Notes: generated by a model not told the origin, from the sequence alone. A stretch of DNA of 36,829 bases from Chlorobiaceae bacterium (GCA_013334925.1 JAAXWP010000029.1:1-36829); one strand, 5' to 3'. Positions 16,585-26,166 are shown, counted from the stretch's first letter. Program-made: numbers and translations.

Positions 16585-17676
16585 TCAGTTGTCCGTCGCT
16601 GCTGCCGATTCCATGGCGAAATGCAGCAGTTTTTTCACCAGTTCGGGAAACTCGATGCCTGTGGCTGCCATGAGCATGGGGTACATGCTGATATCGGTGA
16701 ACCCGGGAATGGTATTGACTTCGTTCAGTATGAATCGGCCGGTGCCGTTCTCAAGGAAGAAGTCGATGCGGGAAAGCCCACGGCAACCGAGTGCTTTGAA
16801 CACGGCAAGAGCGGCGGATCTGACTGCAGCGGTCTCCTCTTCCGAAATGCGGGCCGGAATGAAGAGTTTGGCAGAGTTCCTGATGTATTTGTCCTCGAAG
16901 TCATAAAATTCACTGCCAGGTACGATTTCTCCCGGCACCGATGCCAGGGGATCGTCGTTACCCAGGACGGCGACCTCGATTTCCCGTCCCGAGATGGCAG
17001 CTTCAACCAGCACTTTCGTGTCAAGCTGGCAGGCTTTATCGAGTGCGGGCTGCAGCTCACCGGCATTATGGACCTTGGTGATGCCGACCGATGAGCCCAG
17101 GCTTGCCGGTTTGACGAACACTGGCCACTGGAACTTTGCTTCCACTTCACGGCAGGTTTTTCCGGGATCGGGGAGATAGTCGCTGCTCAGAATGTTGAGG
17201 CCATCGGCAACGGCAATACCTGCCGCTGAGGCACAAAGCTTGGTGAACGCCTTGTCCATGGCGATTGCCGAAGCGGCTACGCCGCATCCTGTGTATGGAA
17301 TGCCAAAGGTTTCGAGGCAGCCCTGTATCCGGCCGTCTTCTCCGAACGAACCATGCAGGACGAGGAAGGCGACATCGGTCCGCTGCTGAAAATCGCTGAA
17401 ATCAAACAGTTCCGATCCGTGGCTGTTCGTGATGCTCTCAAGCCTTGATGATGCCGCTTCGGGCTCACTGCTTCTGAGGAGTGCGGCAAGGTCGGTTCCG
17501 AGGATCTCTTCTGCGCAGGCGCCTCCGTACCATCGACCGTTGCGGTCGATATAGACAGGCCTGACGCTGAATTCCCGAGTATCGATCTGCGCGGCCACTG
17601 CACGGGCAGAGATGACCGATATCTCATGTTCGGTGGATTTTCCTCCGAAGATCACGGCAACAGTACGACGGGACAT
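16585..17676 (-). CDS. ddl: D-alanine--D-alanine ligase
   Basis: ATP-dependent ligation of two D-alanines for peptidoglycan precursors. I choose the ATG at 17676 (363 residues), where [21 protein letters not shown] gives the expected N-terminal domain start; the longer frame begins at a TTG overlapping the upstream stop. [61 protein letters not shown] and the metal-binding end [25 protein letters not shown] are the canonical ATP-grasp and substrate motifs. All catalytic elements are present. It follows the CoA-binding protein gene on the same strand by 35 bases. Confidence 0.96.
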   Translation of the reverse strand: MSRRTVAVIFGGKSTEHEISVISARAVAAQIDTREFSVRPVYIDRNGRWYGGACAEEILGTDLAALLRSSEPEAASSRLESITNSHGSELFDFSDFQQRTDVAFLVLHGSFGEDGRIQGCLETFGIPYTGCGVAASAIAMDKAFTKLCASAAGIAVADGLNILSSDYLPDPGKTCREVEAKFQWPVFVKPASLGSSVGITKVHNAGELQPALDKACQLDTKVLVEAAISGREIEVAVLGNDDPLASVPGEIVPGSEFYDFEDKYIRNSAKLFIPARISEEETAAVRSAALAVFKALGCRGLSRIDFFLENGTGRFILNEVNTIPGFTDISMYPMLMAATGIEFPELVKKLLHFAMESAAATDN

Positions 17677-17711
17677 AAACGGTAACGATGGCTGGTTGAG
17701 GGTTAAGGGGG

Positions 17712-18116
17712 TCAAGAGTCAAGCCGCTGGTGCTCTACGGCAATACAGCGATTCTGGACGACCGAGAGCCCCGCTTTTCTGGCTTTGTCAGCAGCGGCGT
17801 CATTCGTGATGCCGAGTTGCATCCAGATGACACGGGCACCTGTGGCGATTGCTTCGTCCACAACTGGCGGAACATCGGCAGGCTTTCTGAATATGACAAC
17901 GATCTCGATGTGCTTCCGGATCTCTTCGGGGATGGACGAGAGCGAAGGCCAGCACTTCATGCCGAGGACGGCATCGATCGTCGGATTGACCGGATAGAGC
18001 TCATAACCGGACTGGATCAGGTAACGGGCAACTCCGTAGCTTGGACGATGAGGTTTGTCCGATATGCCGACGACAGCGATGTGCCGGTAGGTTCTGAGAA
18101 TCGATCCGATATCCAT
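17712..18116 (-). CDS. CoA-binding domain protein (YccU-like)
   Basis: The 134-residue protein, from ATG 18116, is a single CoA-binding Rossmann domain: [52 protein letters not shown], then [33 protein letters not shown] and the end [18 protein letters not shown]. This matches stand-alone YccU-like proteins, related to the nucleotide-binding part of succinyl-CoA synthetase. No enzymatic role is established for the family. A longer frame from a TTG at 18188 adds residues not seen in the family. It heads the minus-strand group with ddl. Confidence 0.92.
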   Translation of the reverse strand: MDIGSILRTYRHIAVVGISDKPHRPSYGVARYLIQSGYELYPVNPTIDAVLGMKCWPSLSSIPEEIRKHIEIVVIFRKPADVPPVVDEAIATGARVIWMQLGITNDAAADKARKAGLSVVQNRCIAVEHQRLDS

Positions 18117-18346
18117 GAGTGCATGCGTAGAGCTGAGAGCGGTCTCGCCGCCTTTCGGGAAAATACCGGTCTTGACGGAGACTAACAACAGGAATCGCGC
18201 ACACTTCGCAAGCTATGGCCTCAGGGAAACTAATGAGGTGATGGACAAGGTTGAAAATCTTCAAGGTTCTGAGCTCTGTCGCGATGAAGCATACCCGGGT
18301 CTATGCTTGAAACAGGCCCTGCGAAGCAGTGAAAGGAAATTTTTCC

Positions 18347-18940
18347 ATGCGCCTGAAGAAGATCATCATCATCCTTTTCGCACTGATGTCGCTCGCCGGT
18401 TGTTCGACGCTTTCGGTCACCAGTGACTACGATAACCAGGTGAATTTCACCACCTGGCATACGTACCGTTGGCAACAGGTCCCGGATACCACCAGCGTTC
18501 GCGATCTTCTTGCAGCCAATCCGCTGGTATACCGACGGGTGAAGTCGGCAGTGGATCGCGAGCTCGCATCGAAGGGATATGTGCTGAAGGAGCGCGGACC
18601 GGTCGATTTTACGGTTTCGACGAGCGGGTACATCAGGGAGCTGGTGCGTGTCGAACCCGATCCGGGATTCTGGCAGATCGCCTATCTTCGCGGTCGGCCC
18701 ATGTGGTATCGCATGAGATGGGGTGACCCGTTTCCCAACTACATGTACTATGAGGAAGGCGTACTTGTGATCGATCTGGGCGATGCTTCCCGCATGGAAG
18801 TTGCCTGGCGCGGTGCTGTCCGCGGGATGGTGCAGAGCTACCATTCTCCTGAGCAGATGCAGGCAGCGATCGATCACGCTGTACATAAACTCCTGTCGAT
18901 CTTTCCGCCTGCGCCCGCGCCTGAACCGAAATCGGAGTAA
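18347..18940 (+). CDS. Lipoprotein with DUF4136 domain
   Basis: The 197-residue product begins MRLKKIIIILFALMSLAGC, a lipoprotein signal with lipobox LAGC. AAAGGA ten bases before ATG 18347 is a good ribosome site; the longer frame starts at a GTG at 18329. The mature part reads VTSDYDNQVNFTTWHTYRWQ...VDRELASKGYVLKERGPVDFTVSTSGYIRE, typical of DUF4136 lipoproteins, and ends with AWRGAVRGMVQS...AIDHAVHKLLSIFPP. It should be anchored to the outer membrane. Function of the family is unknown. It is transcribed away from the CoA-binding protein gene; the 230 bases between hold the two promoters. Confidence 0.88.
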   Translation: MRLKKIIIILFALMSLAGCSTLSVTSDYDNQVNFTTWHTYRWQQVPDTTSVRDLLAANPLVYRRVKSAVDRELASKGYVLKERGPVDFTVSTSGYIRELVRVEPDPGFWQIAYLRGRPMWYRMRWGDPFPNYMYYEEGVLVIDLGDASRMEVAWRGAVRGMVQSYHSPEQMQAAIDHAVHKLLSIFPPAPAPEPKSE

Positions 18941-19114
18941 CTTATATCACACTGTCCCGTTGCCTGGAGATCCCCACTATCAAGGCGTTTTTTGCCGTTA
19001 TGCTTCAGGAGCCTCCATCTTTTCCTATATTCAGATGACAACACGGCCTGTTTCCTGGAGAGCCGATAGTTGACGGTCTCGTCCTGCGTGTTGTTCATCG
19101 ACAACCTGTCCAGA

Positions 19115-19933
19115 ATGTCAGTGCTTTTCGAAAAGGTTTTCTGCATCGATACCGGCAGTGGCAGTGGCCGCTGCAATATGGAGCTTGATATGCGACTCAT
19201 GCAGTCGCTCGTCGATGGTTCGTTTCGACGCCACTTTGGTGAAGGTAGCTGTCTGTGGCGGTTCTATTCATGGTCTCCTGCTGCGGTTTCGCTTGGCCGC
19301 AACCAGGACCCTGCCGAAATCGATGTTTTGAAATGTCGGGCAGACGGAGTCGACATCGTCATGAGGCCAACCGGAGGTCGGGCGGTGTTTCATGCCGATG
19401 AATTCACCTATTCGTTTTTTGCCGAGACTGTCCATCCGAACGAAGTGATCTACCGGATGGTGCACGAAACGATCGCAAGGGCGCTGGAACAGAGCGGCGT
19501 TGTTCCGGACTTCTGTCGTTCTCAACCGGATTTCAGGAAGCGTTATGCAACAGCCGAAGCTGTTCCCTGCTTCACTGCATCCGCAAAGTACGAACTGCAG
19601 GTAGATGGCCGTAAAATTGTCGGTTCTGCCCAGCGACGTCGTGGCGATGCGATTCTTCAGCACGGATCGATGCCTCTCTCCTCGAGGCACAGGGATATCG
19701 TCCGGTACATTGCATCGGGTGAGCACGGGCTGATCGAGACGATAGCCAGTGATATGGCAAGCAAGACGGCGTCGCTCGACGAATTCACCGATGCCGGATA
19801 CGACGAGCTTGTCAGGCTGATGTTGTCGGCAACAGGTTTCGACGGTATATCCGTCACGAAGCTCGACACCGGTGATCTCGGCTTTCTGCCGTCGCTCAGC
19901 GAACCAATGAATGTTTTAATTTCAGAATCATGA
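19115..19933 (+). CDS. Lipoate/biotin protein ligase family protein (LplA/LipM-like)
   Basis: I use ATG 19115 (272 residues, [25 protein letters not shown]); a TTG at 19070 is the longer alternative. The fold signature is complete: [39 protein letters not shown] (the RxxGG.xVxH substrate motif), and [33 protein letters not shown] with the catalytic Lys in GRKIVGSAQ. Such proteins attach lipoate, or transfer octanoate, to 2-oxoacid dehydrogenase or glycine-cleavage carrier domains. Ligase, octanoyltransferase and amidotransferase activities cannot be told apart by eye. The stop overlaps panB by 4 bases, suggesting coupled expression of two cofactor genes. Confidence 0.88.
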   Translation: MSVLFEKVFCIDTGSGSGRCNMELDMRLMQSLVDGSFRRHFGEGSCLWRFYSWSPAAVSLGRNQDPAEIDVLKCRADGVDIVMRPTGGRAVFHADEFTYSFFAETVHPNEVIYRMVHETIARALEQSGVVPDFCRSQPDFRKRYATAEAVPCFTASAKYELQVDGRKIVGSAQRRRGDAILQHGSMPLSSRHRDIVRYIASGEHGLIETIASDMASKTASLDEFTDAGYDELVRLMLSATGFDGISVTKLDTGDLGFLPSLSEPMNVLISES

Positions 19934-20763
19934 CACCAGGCACCATACAGAAATTACCCCACGTGACCACCCGCCGGATGCTCGACATGAAGCAGAACGG
20001 CGAGAAAATTTCCATGCTGACCGCCTACGATTTCACCATGGCGCGGATCCTCGATCGTGCGGGTGTCGATGCTGTTCTTGTCGGCGATTCGGCAAGCAAT
20101 GTCTTCGCGGGTCACAACACCACGCTTCCCATCACCATCGAGGAGATGATCTATCACGCCAAGGCGGTGGTCCGAGGTGTGCAGGCGGAGACGAGCCGGG
20201 CGATGATCGTTGTCGACATGCCCTTCATGAGCTACCAGCTTTCACCCGAAGAGGCACTGCGTAATGCCGGCAAAATCATGAAAGAGCACGAGTGCGATGC
20301 CCTGAAGCTCGAGGGCGGGAAGGTGATCGCCGAGTCTGTCAAGCGGATTACCGACGTAGGTATTCCGGTTATGGGTCATCTCGGTCTCATGCCGCAATCG
20401 ATTTACAAGTACGGAAGCTACAAGGTTCGGGCACAGGAGGATGCAGAAGCACGTCAGCTTATCGAGGATGCGAAGATACTCGAGGAGGCGGGCGCTTTTG
20501 CGATCGTTCTCGAGAAGATTCCATCCGCTCTTGCCGGCGAGGTGAGCCGTTCGCTGACGATTCCGACTATAGGTATCGGAGCTGGCCCCGAGTGTGACGG
20601 CCAGGTGCTGGTCATCAATGACTTGCTCGGACTCAGTACCGAATTCCATCCCCGTTTTGTGAGGCGATACGCCGATCTGTCTTCAGTTATCGAAGATGCG
20701 GTCCGCAGGTATGTCGAGGATGTGCGCAGCAACAGCTTTCCTTCACTTGACGAAAGTTACTGA
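19930..20763 (+). CDS. panB: 3-methyl-2-oxobutanoate hydroxymethyltransferase
   Basis: Transfers a hydroxymethyl group from methylenetetrahydrofolate to 2-oxoisovalerate, the first step to pantothenate and CoA. The 277-residue protein has [45 protein letters not shown] with the Mg-binding Asp residues, then [43 protein letters not shown] and [21 protein letters not shown]. Length is normal. It overlaps the lipoate-ligase gene by 4 bases; no other pantothenate gene is nearby. Confidence 0.97.
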   Translation: MTPGTIQKLPHVTTRRMLDMKQNGEKISMLTAYDFTMARILDRAGVDAVLVGDSASNVFAGHNTTLPITIEEMIYHAKAVVRGVQAETSRAMIVVDMPFMSYQLSPEEALRNAGKIMKEHECDALKLEGGKVIAESVKRITDVGIPVMGHLGLMPQSIYKYGSYKVRAQEDAEARQLIEDAKILEEAGAFAIVLEKIPSALAGEVSRSLTIPTIGIGAGPECDGQVLVINDLLGLSTEFHPRFVRRYADLSSVIEDAVRRYVEDVRSNSFPSLDESY

Positions 20764-20876
20764 ACGTGCACTGACAGGGTGGCAGGAACTCTTATTCTTT
20801 TAAAGTCGAAGCGAATCTCTTACTTTAGGGCCGAACCGGGGTGGCATGATCATATGCAGCCCCTTGCCGATATTTT

Positions 20877-21677
20877 ATGGGTAATGTCGAACAGAACAAC
20901 AGACAGAAGCGCTATCCTCCCGTGCTGAAAAATGGCAATGGAAAGGTTCCGTTTCGTTTTCCTTTTGTATCCAGATCGTTTGTGCCGTCGGTGTTTACGG
21001 TCATGAACATGGTTTCCGGTTACGGATCGATCGTCATGTCAAGCGAAGGGAGCTACATCCTTGCCGGATGGCTCATTTTTCTGGCGGCATTTTTCGACAC
21101 GATCGACGGCTTTGCTGCCAGAGTGACCAATGGGGCTTCCGAATTCGGTGTGGAGCTCGACTCCTTGTCTGACCTGGTCTCTTTTGGCGCGGCTCCGGCG
21201 TTTCTGGTATATCGATTCGGCCTCTCGAGTCTCGGTATGCCTCTCGGACTTATTCTCAGCTCACTGCTCATGGTCGGAAGCGGGCTCAGGCTCGCCAGAT
21301 TCAACATCAGTCTCATCGGCTATCACAAAGAGTCCTTTTCCGGTCTTCCTACTCCGGCCCAGGCCATGACGATTGCCTCCTTCGTGCTCTGGATGCAAGC
21401 CGAACCGTTGCTGACCGGCAGAGCATTGCATGAGGCGCTCGCTTTGTTGACCGTCGTACTGGCAGGTCTGATGGTGAGCAAGGTGAATTATGACGCCCTG
21501 CCAAAGCCTTCCATCGAATCGTTCCGACGCTATCCATTCCAGATGACCGCCTATGTGATAGCGATTTTCTGCGTGCTGGTCTTTCAGGCGAAAGCTTTTT
21601 TTGTGGCCATGTTATTGTATATTCTGCTCGGAATCGTCAGGTCCCTGGGCATGCTGGTGAGGCAGTGGCAGGTCTGA
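20877..21677 (+). CDS. pssA: CDP-diacylglycerol--serine O-phosphatidyltransferase
   Basis: Makes phosphatidylserine, the precursor of phosphatidylethanolamine. The 266-residue membrane protein carries the CDP-alcohol phosphotransferase motif DTIDGFAARVTNGASEFGVELDSLSD (D-G-x2-A-R-x8-G-x3-D-x3-D). About seven to eight hydrophobic helices span residues 45-260 and the N-terminus is hydrophilic and basic. The sequence FVPSVFTVMNMVSGYGSIV before the motif is typical of the serine-specific branch. It stands between panB (113 bases) and purS (30 bases). Confidence 0.93.
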   Translation: MGNVEQNNRQKRYPPVLKNGNGKVPFRFPFVSRSFVPSVFTVMNMVSGYGSIVMSSEGSYILAGWLIFLAAFFDTIDGFAARVTNGASEFGVELDSLSDLVSFGAAPAFLVYRFGLSSLGMPLGLILSSLLMVGSGLRLARFNISLIGYHKESFSGLPTPAQAMTIASFVLWMQAEPLLTGRALHEALALLTVVLAGLMVSKVNYDALPKPSIESFRRYPFQMTAYVIAIFCVLVFQAKAFFVAMLLYILLGIVRSLGMLVRQWQV

Positions 21678-21707
21678 GGCTCTTTTCAACAAGCAACACA
21701 ATCAGTT

Positions 21708-21962
21708 ATGGCATACAAGGCAAAGATCAGGGTTACCCTTCGCCCCTCAATCCTTGACGTCCAGGGCAAAGCAGCTCAGCATGCGCTCGAGAACCTGGGT
21801 TACACCACCGTCGAGTCGGTACGTATCGGTAAGTACATGGAGGTGAACATCGGAGAGAACACGGCTGAAGAGGCCGGCAGGGTATGCACCGAAATCTGCC
21901 AGAAGCTTCTGTCCAACCCGGTCATGGAAGACTTCACTTTCGAACTCGAACCCCTCAATTAA
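21708..21962 (+). CDS. purS: Phosphoribosylformylglycinamidine synthase subunit PurS
   Basis: A small (84-residue) subunit of the three-part FGAM synthase in purine synthesis, which couples PurQ and PurL. The sequence MAYKAKIRVTLRPSILDVQGKAAQHALENLGYTTVESVRIGKYMEV is the standard PurS N-terminal half, ending in NPVMEDFTFELEPL. It is followed by purQ after 14 bases; purL is not in the window. Confidence 0.96.
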   Translation: MAYKAKIRVTLRPSILDVQGKAAQHALENLGYTTVESVRIGKYMEVNIGENTAEEAGRVCTEICQKLLSNPVMEDFTFELEPLN

Positions 21963-21976
21963 ATCCTGCTATCGTT

Positions 21977-22681
21977 ATGGCTGATGTAACCGTTGGTATT
22001 GTGGTCTTTCCCGGCTCGAACTGCGACCATGATACCGAATATGCCGTTGCTTCGTTTCCCGGTGTCAAACCGGTCATGCTCTGGCACAACGACCATGACC
22101 TGAAAGGCTGCGATGCGATCATGCTGCCCGGGGGGTTCTCTTACGGCGACTATCTTCGTTGCGGCTCCATTGCCCGTTTCTCTCCCATCATGCGCGAAGT
22201 GATCGAGTTCGCGCGCAAGGGACGGCCGGTACTCGGCATCTGCAACGGTTTTCAGGTGCTTGTCGAAAGCGGCCTGCTTGAGGGTGCACTTATCCGTAAT
22301 ACCGGCAAGAAGTTCATCTGCCGTCAGGCGACCATCAAGGTTGTCAACAATACCACCATCTTTACCGACGCATATCGCAAAGATGAAGTGCTTCGGGTTC
22401 CTGTGGCTCATGGTGAGGGAAACTATTACGCTTCGCCTGAAACCATCGAAAACCTCGAAGCGCATGATCAGGTCGTGTTCCGATACGTCGATGACGAGGG
22501 CAATGCCACCGAAGCCGCCAATTTCAATGGCTCCATGGGCAATATTGCCGGTATCGTCAATCGCCAGGGCAATGTGCTCGGCCTTATGCCGCATCCGGAA
22601 CGCGCGAGTGAAAAGTCGCTCGGATCGGAAGACGGCCGTCGGCTTTTCGAATCGCTGTTCCGTCATGTAACCGGCGTCTGA
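21977..22681 (+). CDS. purQ: Phosphoribosylformylglycinamidine synthase subunit PurQ
   Basis: Glutaminase subunit of FGAM synthase. I start at ATG 21977 (MADVTVGIVVFPGSNCDHDTEYAV), giving 234 residues; an open frame further upstream lies inside purS. Class I amidotransferase motifs are intact: PGGFSYGDYLRCGSIARF, the nucleophile elbow PVLGICNGFQVL, and the His/Glu pair in MPHPERASE. Together with purS it supplies ammonia to PurL, encoded elsewhere. The MFS gene starts 11 bases after the stop. Confidence 0.97.
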   Translation: MADVTVGIVVFPGSNCDHDTEYAVASFPGVKPVMLWHNDHDLKGCDAIMLPGGFSYGDYLRCGSIARFSPIMREVIEFARKGRPVLGICNGFQVLVESGLLEGALIRNTGKKFICRQATIKVVNNTTIFTDAYRKDEVLRVPVAHGEGNYYASPETIENLEAHDQVVFRYVDDEGNATEAANFNGSMGNIAGIVNRQGNVLGLMPHPERASEKSLGSEDGRRLFESLFRHVTGV

Positions 22682-22692
22682 TCGATCTGTCC

Positions 22693-23997
22693 ATGAGTTC
22701 GCAAAGGTCCCGGATATTTGCATGGTTGCTGTTCGACTTCGCCAATACGTCGTTCAGCGTCATGATGGTCACCTTTGCCTTTCCGCTTTTTTTCAAGAAT
22801 GTCATCTGCGGAGGCGCGCCATCGGGTGACGCCGTCTGGGGGGCGAGCATCGGTATCTCCATGCTGCTGGTCGCCCTTATCTCTCCGATACTCGGCGCTC
22901 AGGCTGACTACTCAGGGCGGCGCAAGCGATTTCTTTTCCTCTTCACGTTGATGTCGATTATTGCCACAGCGCTCCTGGCCCTGACCGGGCCGGGTACCGT
23001 GTACACCGCCGCGGCGTTGTTCATGCTGGCAAACATCGGGTTTGAAGGTGGACTGGTGTTTTATGACGCCTATCTTCCTGAAATTGCTTCCCGGCGCAGT
23101 CTGGGCCGTGTTTCCGGTTACGGTTTCGCCATGGGATATCTTGGTGCGTTTGCCATCCTGTTCCTGATGAGGCCATTGCTTTCCGGTGGCATCGTGGTCT
23201 CGAATATGGATAACCTCAAGCTGAGCTTTCTGTTTGTCGCGCTCTTTTTTGCCGTATTTGCAACGCCACTGTTTCTTACCCTGCGCGAAAACAGGGGGAT
23301 GCGAAGGGCAGCTGACCTGCCCAGGAACCGGGAGACTGCAGTCAGTTCGATTTCCCGATCGATTTCGGAAGTCGCCTATACGGTCAGGCACATTCTGAGC
23401 TATCCTGATCTTTCCCGTTTTCTCCTGGCCTTTTTCTTTTACAATGACGCCATTCTCACGGTCATCGCTTTCTCGTCCATCTATGCCCAGAATACCCTCG
23501 GGTTTACGACCGGAGAGCTGATCGTCTTCTTCATGACCGTTCAGACCACAGCCATTATCGGCTCGGTGGTGTTCGGTTTCCTTACCGACAAAATCGGTCC
23601 GAAACGAACCATCGTCATGACGCTCCTGATCTGGTTCGTGGTGATTTTTATGGCCATTTTCTCCCAGGGCAAGAGCATGTTTTATGTCACCGGCCTGCTT
23701 GCCGGCATGTCCATGGGCTCCTCGCAGGCAGCATCCCGCTCACTCATGGCCAGACTGACCCCGAAAGAGCATATCACCGAATTTTTCGGCTTCTACGACG
23801 GTACCTTCGGCAAGGCGTCGGCTGTCGTCGGTCCCATGGTGTTCGGCTTTGTCTCCTCCCAGGCTGGCAGCCAGAAAGCCGCACTGGCCTCTCTGCTCAT
23901 CTTTTTTGGCCTTGGCCTCTTCATCATGACCGGTGTCCGCACCCGGACGACCGCTGTCGATCCATCCGAAGACGGGATCAGGCACTTCGAGTACTGA
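22693..23997 (+). CDS. MFS transporter, UMF1 family (Atg22-like)
   Basis: The 434-residue protein has 12 hydrophobic segments. Its start RIFAWLLFDFANTSFSVMMVTFAFPLFFKNVI is the hallmark of the UMF1 branch of the major facilitator superfamily, which includes the yeast vacuolar amino-acid exporter Atg22. A cytosolic loop GAQADYSGRRKRFLF after helix 2 and FGFLTDKIGPKRTIV in the second half are the usual MFS loop motifs. The Ser/Arg-rich segment near residues 200-230 is the central loop. Substrate unknown. It closely follows purQ and may be in the same transcript. Confidence 0.88.
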   Translation: MSSQRSRIFAWLLFDFANTSFSVMMVTFAFPLFFKNVICGGAPSGDAVWGASIGISMLLVALISPILGAQADYSGRRKRFLFLFTLMSIIATALLALTGPGTVYTAAALFMLANIGFEGGLVFYDAYLPEIASRRSLGRVSGYGFAMGYLGAFAILFLMRPLLSGGIVVSNMDNLKLSFLFVALFFAVFATPLFLTLRENRGMRRAADLPRNRETAVSSISRSISEVAYTVRHILSYPDLSRFLLAFFFYNDAILTVIAFSSIYAQNTLGFTTGELIVFFMTVQTTAIIGSVVFGFLTDKIGPKRTIVMTLLIWFVVIFMAIFSQGKSMFYVTGLLAGMSMGSSQAASRSLMARLTPKEHITEFFGFYDGTFGKASAVVGPMVFGFVSSQAGSQKAALASLLIFFGLGLFIMTGVRTRTTAVDPSEDGIRHFEY

Positions 23998-24152
23998 CCT
24001 TCTGAACCTGCGGCATTTGCAATCGAGCCGTCCTTTCGCGTTTTAAACCCTGACCAGAGCCATTGCCGGTATTTCCGGTATCCAAACAGGACGCAGTCCC
24101 GGGTATTGCGTACTGCAGGAATTCTGTTGTTTTTATTAAATGAACAGTGTAA

Positions 24153-24167
24153 ATTTACGTTGTAAAT
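24153..24167. promoter_or_regulatory. Candidate TetR operator upstream of the first TetR gene
   Basis: ATTTACGTTGTAAAT is a perfect 6-bp inverted repeat with a 3-base spacer, and it overlaps a second perfect palindrome, GTAAATTTAC (24149-24158). The sites lie 26 to 44 bases before the chosen GTG start at 24193, a usual position for TetR autoregulation. Confidence 0.55.
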
Positions 24168-24192
24168 AAAATTGAGCGATAAAGGAGGTTTC

Positions 24193-24897
24193 GTGGCACG
24201 TCCGGTAAAGTCACGGCAGATTCCGAATATTCAGGAGGCTATCAAGGATGCCGCCTGGAAGCAGATCGCTGAATCCGGAGCAGTATCACTTTCCCTCAGG
24301 GGGATTGCCCGTGTACTGAAGATATCCGCTCCGGCGATTTACAACTATTTCATCGATCGGGACGCCCTGATCTCGGCGTTGATGTACGATGCCTATGTCT
24401 CATTCGGAGAATTTCAGCGTGCCGCGATGGCTCAGTATTCTGACTCCGGTCAGCTCCTCGAACGGCTTTTTGCCATTGGCGTGGCATACCGGGAGTGGGC
24501 ACTGAAGTACCCCAATCGTTACCGGCTCATTTTCGGTAGTCTTGTTCCAGGGTACCGTACATCCGAAGACGGGTTGCTGCCGGTCATGAAACTGGGCATC
24601 TCAGCTCTTATGGAATGCGTTGGCGAGCTCCATGCGGCCGGAATGCTCCGGAGCCCGGACACGCTGACGGGTATGCCTGAGCTGACAGGGTTTCCTGGTT
24701 GTCTTGATGCTTTCACGGGTTCCGCGGATGCTCTGGTGACCGGAATCTCGATGCTGATCTGGAGCCGGGTGCATGGCATGGTTTCTCTGGAACTTGAAGG
24801 AAAGTTGCCTCCATATGAAGGATATCCGGCATTACTCTATCAGCTTGAACTTGAAATGATCATGCGTCAGTTTGTAATTCTGCAACCAGATAAGTGA
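24193..24897 (+). CDS. TetR-family transcriptional regulator (WHG-type C-terminal domain)
   Basis: I choose the GTG at 24193, four bases after AAAGGAGGT, giving 234 residues; a TTG at 24172 is the longer option. The N-terminal helix-turn-helix reads IKDAAWKQIAESGAVSLSLRGIARVLKISAPAIYNYFIDRDALISALMYDAY. The ligand-binding part has AIGVAYREWALKYPNRYRLIFGSLVPGY and VHGMVSLELEGKLPPY, as in the TetR_C_33/WHG group. It is a close paralogue of the TetR gene at 28304: IKDAAW.QIAESG, GVAYREWAL.YP.RY.LIFG and SRVHGMVSLE are shared. Ligand unknown. The palindromes before its start suggest autoregulation. Confidence 0.9.
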   Translation: MARPVKSRQIPNIQEAIKDAAWKQIAESGAVSLSLRGIARVLKISAPAIYNYFIDRDALISALMYDAYVSFGEFQRAAMAQYSDSGQLLERLFAIGVAYREWALKYPNRYRLIFGSLVPGYRTSEDGLLPVMKLGISALMECVGELHAAGMLRSPDTLTGMPELTGFPGCLDAFTGSADALVTGISMLIWSRVHGMVSLELEGKLPPYEGYPALLYQLELEMIMRQFVILQPDK

Positions 24898-25037
24898 CAG
24901 ACATCGGATCATCGAAGCAATGCATGTGCGGAAGGTGGATCTGCTCCGGTTTCGGACACTGCTATGCAGGTCGGTGCCTGGTCATCCGGGGATTCCGACG
25001 TGAACCGGCACTCAAGTGAACGCAATTCCATAATCTC

Positions 25038-25622
25038 ATGACAGGTATTCTGGAACTCAGGACATGGCTTCTGGCCAACTATCGGTTCCTCAGTGAGGAG
25101 GATCTGGAATTTTTCAGACCCCACCTGATCGAGAGACAGATCGGGAAGGACGAGCATGTGCTTGCCAGTGGCCGATGTTGCAGGGAGGTCTCTTTCATCG
25201 TGTCAGGAGCCTTCCGTATGTATCATGGTCTGGGCGGCAAGGAGATCAATTCCCATTTTTTTGTCGAGCATGATTTTATGGCTGATTACGGAAGTCTTCT
25301 TGGTCAGATACCAAGCAGATACTCGATCCAGGCACTTGAGCCATCAAAAATCGTGAGCATCAGTCACGATGTGCTGATGTATGCGTATGAGCATTCGAAA
25401 AACTGGGAAAGGGTCGGTCGTCTCATGGCTGAACATTATGCAGGCATTTTCTCAGGCCGCCTCGAACAATTTCTGTTCATGGGTGGCCAGGAGCGATACC
25501 GGTGTCTCTTGCAGACAAACCCGCATATCTTCGAGCGGGTGCCGCTCTATCATCTGGCTTCGTACCTCGGTATGGAGCGGGAAAGTCTCAGCCGAATTCG
25601 GCAGCGGCTTTCCAGAGCCTGA
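25038..25622 (+). CDS. Crp/Fnr-family transcriptional regulator
   Basis: The 194-residue product has a cyclic-nucleotide-binding-type barrel: LIERQIGKDEHVLASGRCCREVSFIVSGAFRMYHGLGGKEINSHFFVEHDFMADYGSLLGQIPSRYSIQALEPSKIVSIS. A dimerisation helix follows and the protein ends with a helix-turn-helix (VPLYHLASYLGMERESLSRIRQRL). The phosphate-binding cassette residues of true CRP are not evident and there is no FNR-type N-terminal Cys cluster. The effector is therefore unknown; the adjacent Cys pair in GRCC could be redox active, which is speculation. Its HTH is shorter than in classical CRP, like the Bacteroidota/Chlorobiota sub-branch. It lies between the first TetR gene and the CrtI-like gene, a likely regulatory target. 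Confidence 0.9.
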   Translation: MTGILELRTWLLANYRFLSEEDLEFFRPHLIERQIGKDEHVLASGRCCREVSFIVSGAFRMYHGLGGKEINSHFFVEHDFMADYGSLLGQIPSRYSIQALEPSKIVSISHDVLMYAYEHSKNWERVGRLMAEHYAGIFSGRLEQFLFMGGQERYRCLLQTNPHIFERVPLYHLASYLGMERESLSRIRQRLSRA

Positions 25623-25737
25623 GAGTAGGAGGATTGAAAGGTTGTGGTTTCTGCCGATAATCAGGGAAACCGCTCCTTTATGACTGGAATTTTATTGCTC
25701 CGGCAATTAACAGTGTCAATCCGGTTTGTTATTGGTT

Positions 25738-25823
25738 GTCATTCTGATTCCGACTTGTCGGGAGAAGAATCCATAAGATATTTTTGCGATTGAAGATGGA
25801 TCCTTCACTTCGTTCAGGATGAC
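25738..25823. repeat. Dispersed palindromic repeat (RSEGS-type)
   Basis: The outer arms GTCATTCTGA (25738-25747) and TCAGGATGAC (25814-25823) and the inner arms GAAGAATCC (25764-25772) and GGATCCTTC (25798-25806) form a long imperfect hairpin. The right half (GGATCCTTCACTTCGTTCAG) is a form seen dispersed in many bacterial genomes, where its translation HPERSEGS is often mis-annotated as protein. Function unknown; it may act at RNA level. Confidence 0.75.
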
Positions 25824-26066
25824 AGACAGGGCCAGGAATGCTTTTGCTTCCTTTAGTCGCCTGAGTAATAATATATACACATCGCCCATCGTCTGTTGAT
25901 GCGCATCTGTCTGGGCCGTCTTTCCCCCTTGACGGCAGGTTGGGTGCTCGTCGAGCGATGGGCGATGCTGTTTTTCGGCATAACTGGTTCATTACCGGAA
26001 TCTCATGCAACCCGGCAGGGTGATACAGCTCGCATGAAAGATCTCGGAAGCACATTGGATGCGGTT

Positions 26067-26095
26067 GTTTGTGACAAACGTCAACAACAGTTGTT
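26067..26095. promoter_or_regulatory. Twin 13-bp palindromes before the CrtI-like gene
   Basis: GTTTGTGACAAAC (26067-26079) and AACAACAGTTGTT (26083-26095) are both perfect 6-1-6 palindromes, with centres 16 bases apart. They lie 72 to 100 bases before the ATG at 26167. The arrangement suggests cooperative binding of a dimeric regulator, such as one of the TetR or Crp/Fnr proteins encoded nearby. Confidence 0.6.
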
Positions 26096-26166
26096 CGGGG
26101 ATGCCATAATTTGACATGGTGACCTGAGACAGGACTTGTGAGGACAACCAACACCCGAAAATTTCC

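Larger units (their letters stand above)
25623..26166. other. Intergenic region with dispersed repeat and twin palindromes
   Basis: No credible gene in 544 bases. It carries a long imperfect palindromic repeat (25738-25823) and, closer to the CrtI-like gene, two adjacent 13-bp palindromes (26067-26095). Open frames on the minus strand here are by-products of the repeat and of the downstream gene. Confidence 0.6.
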
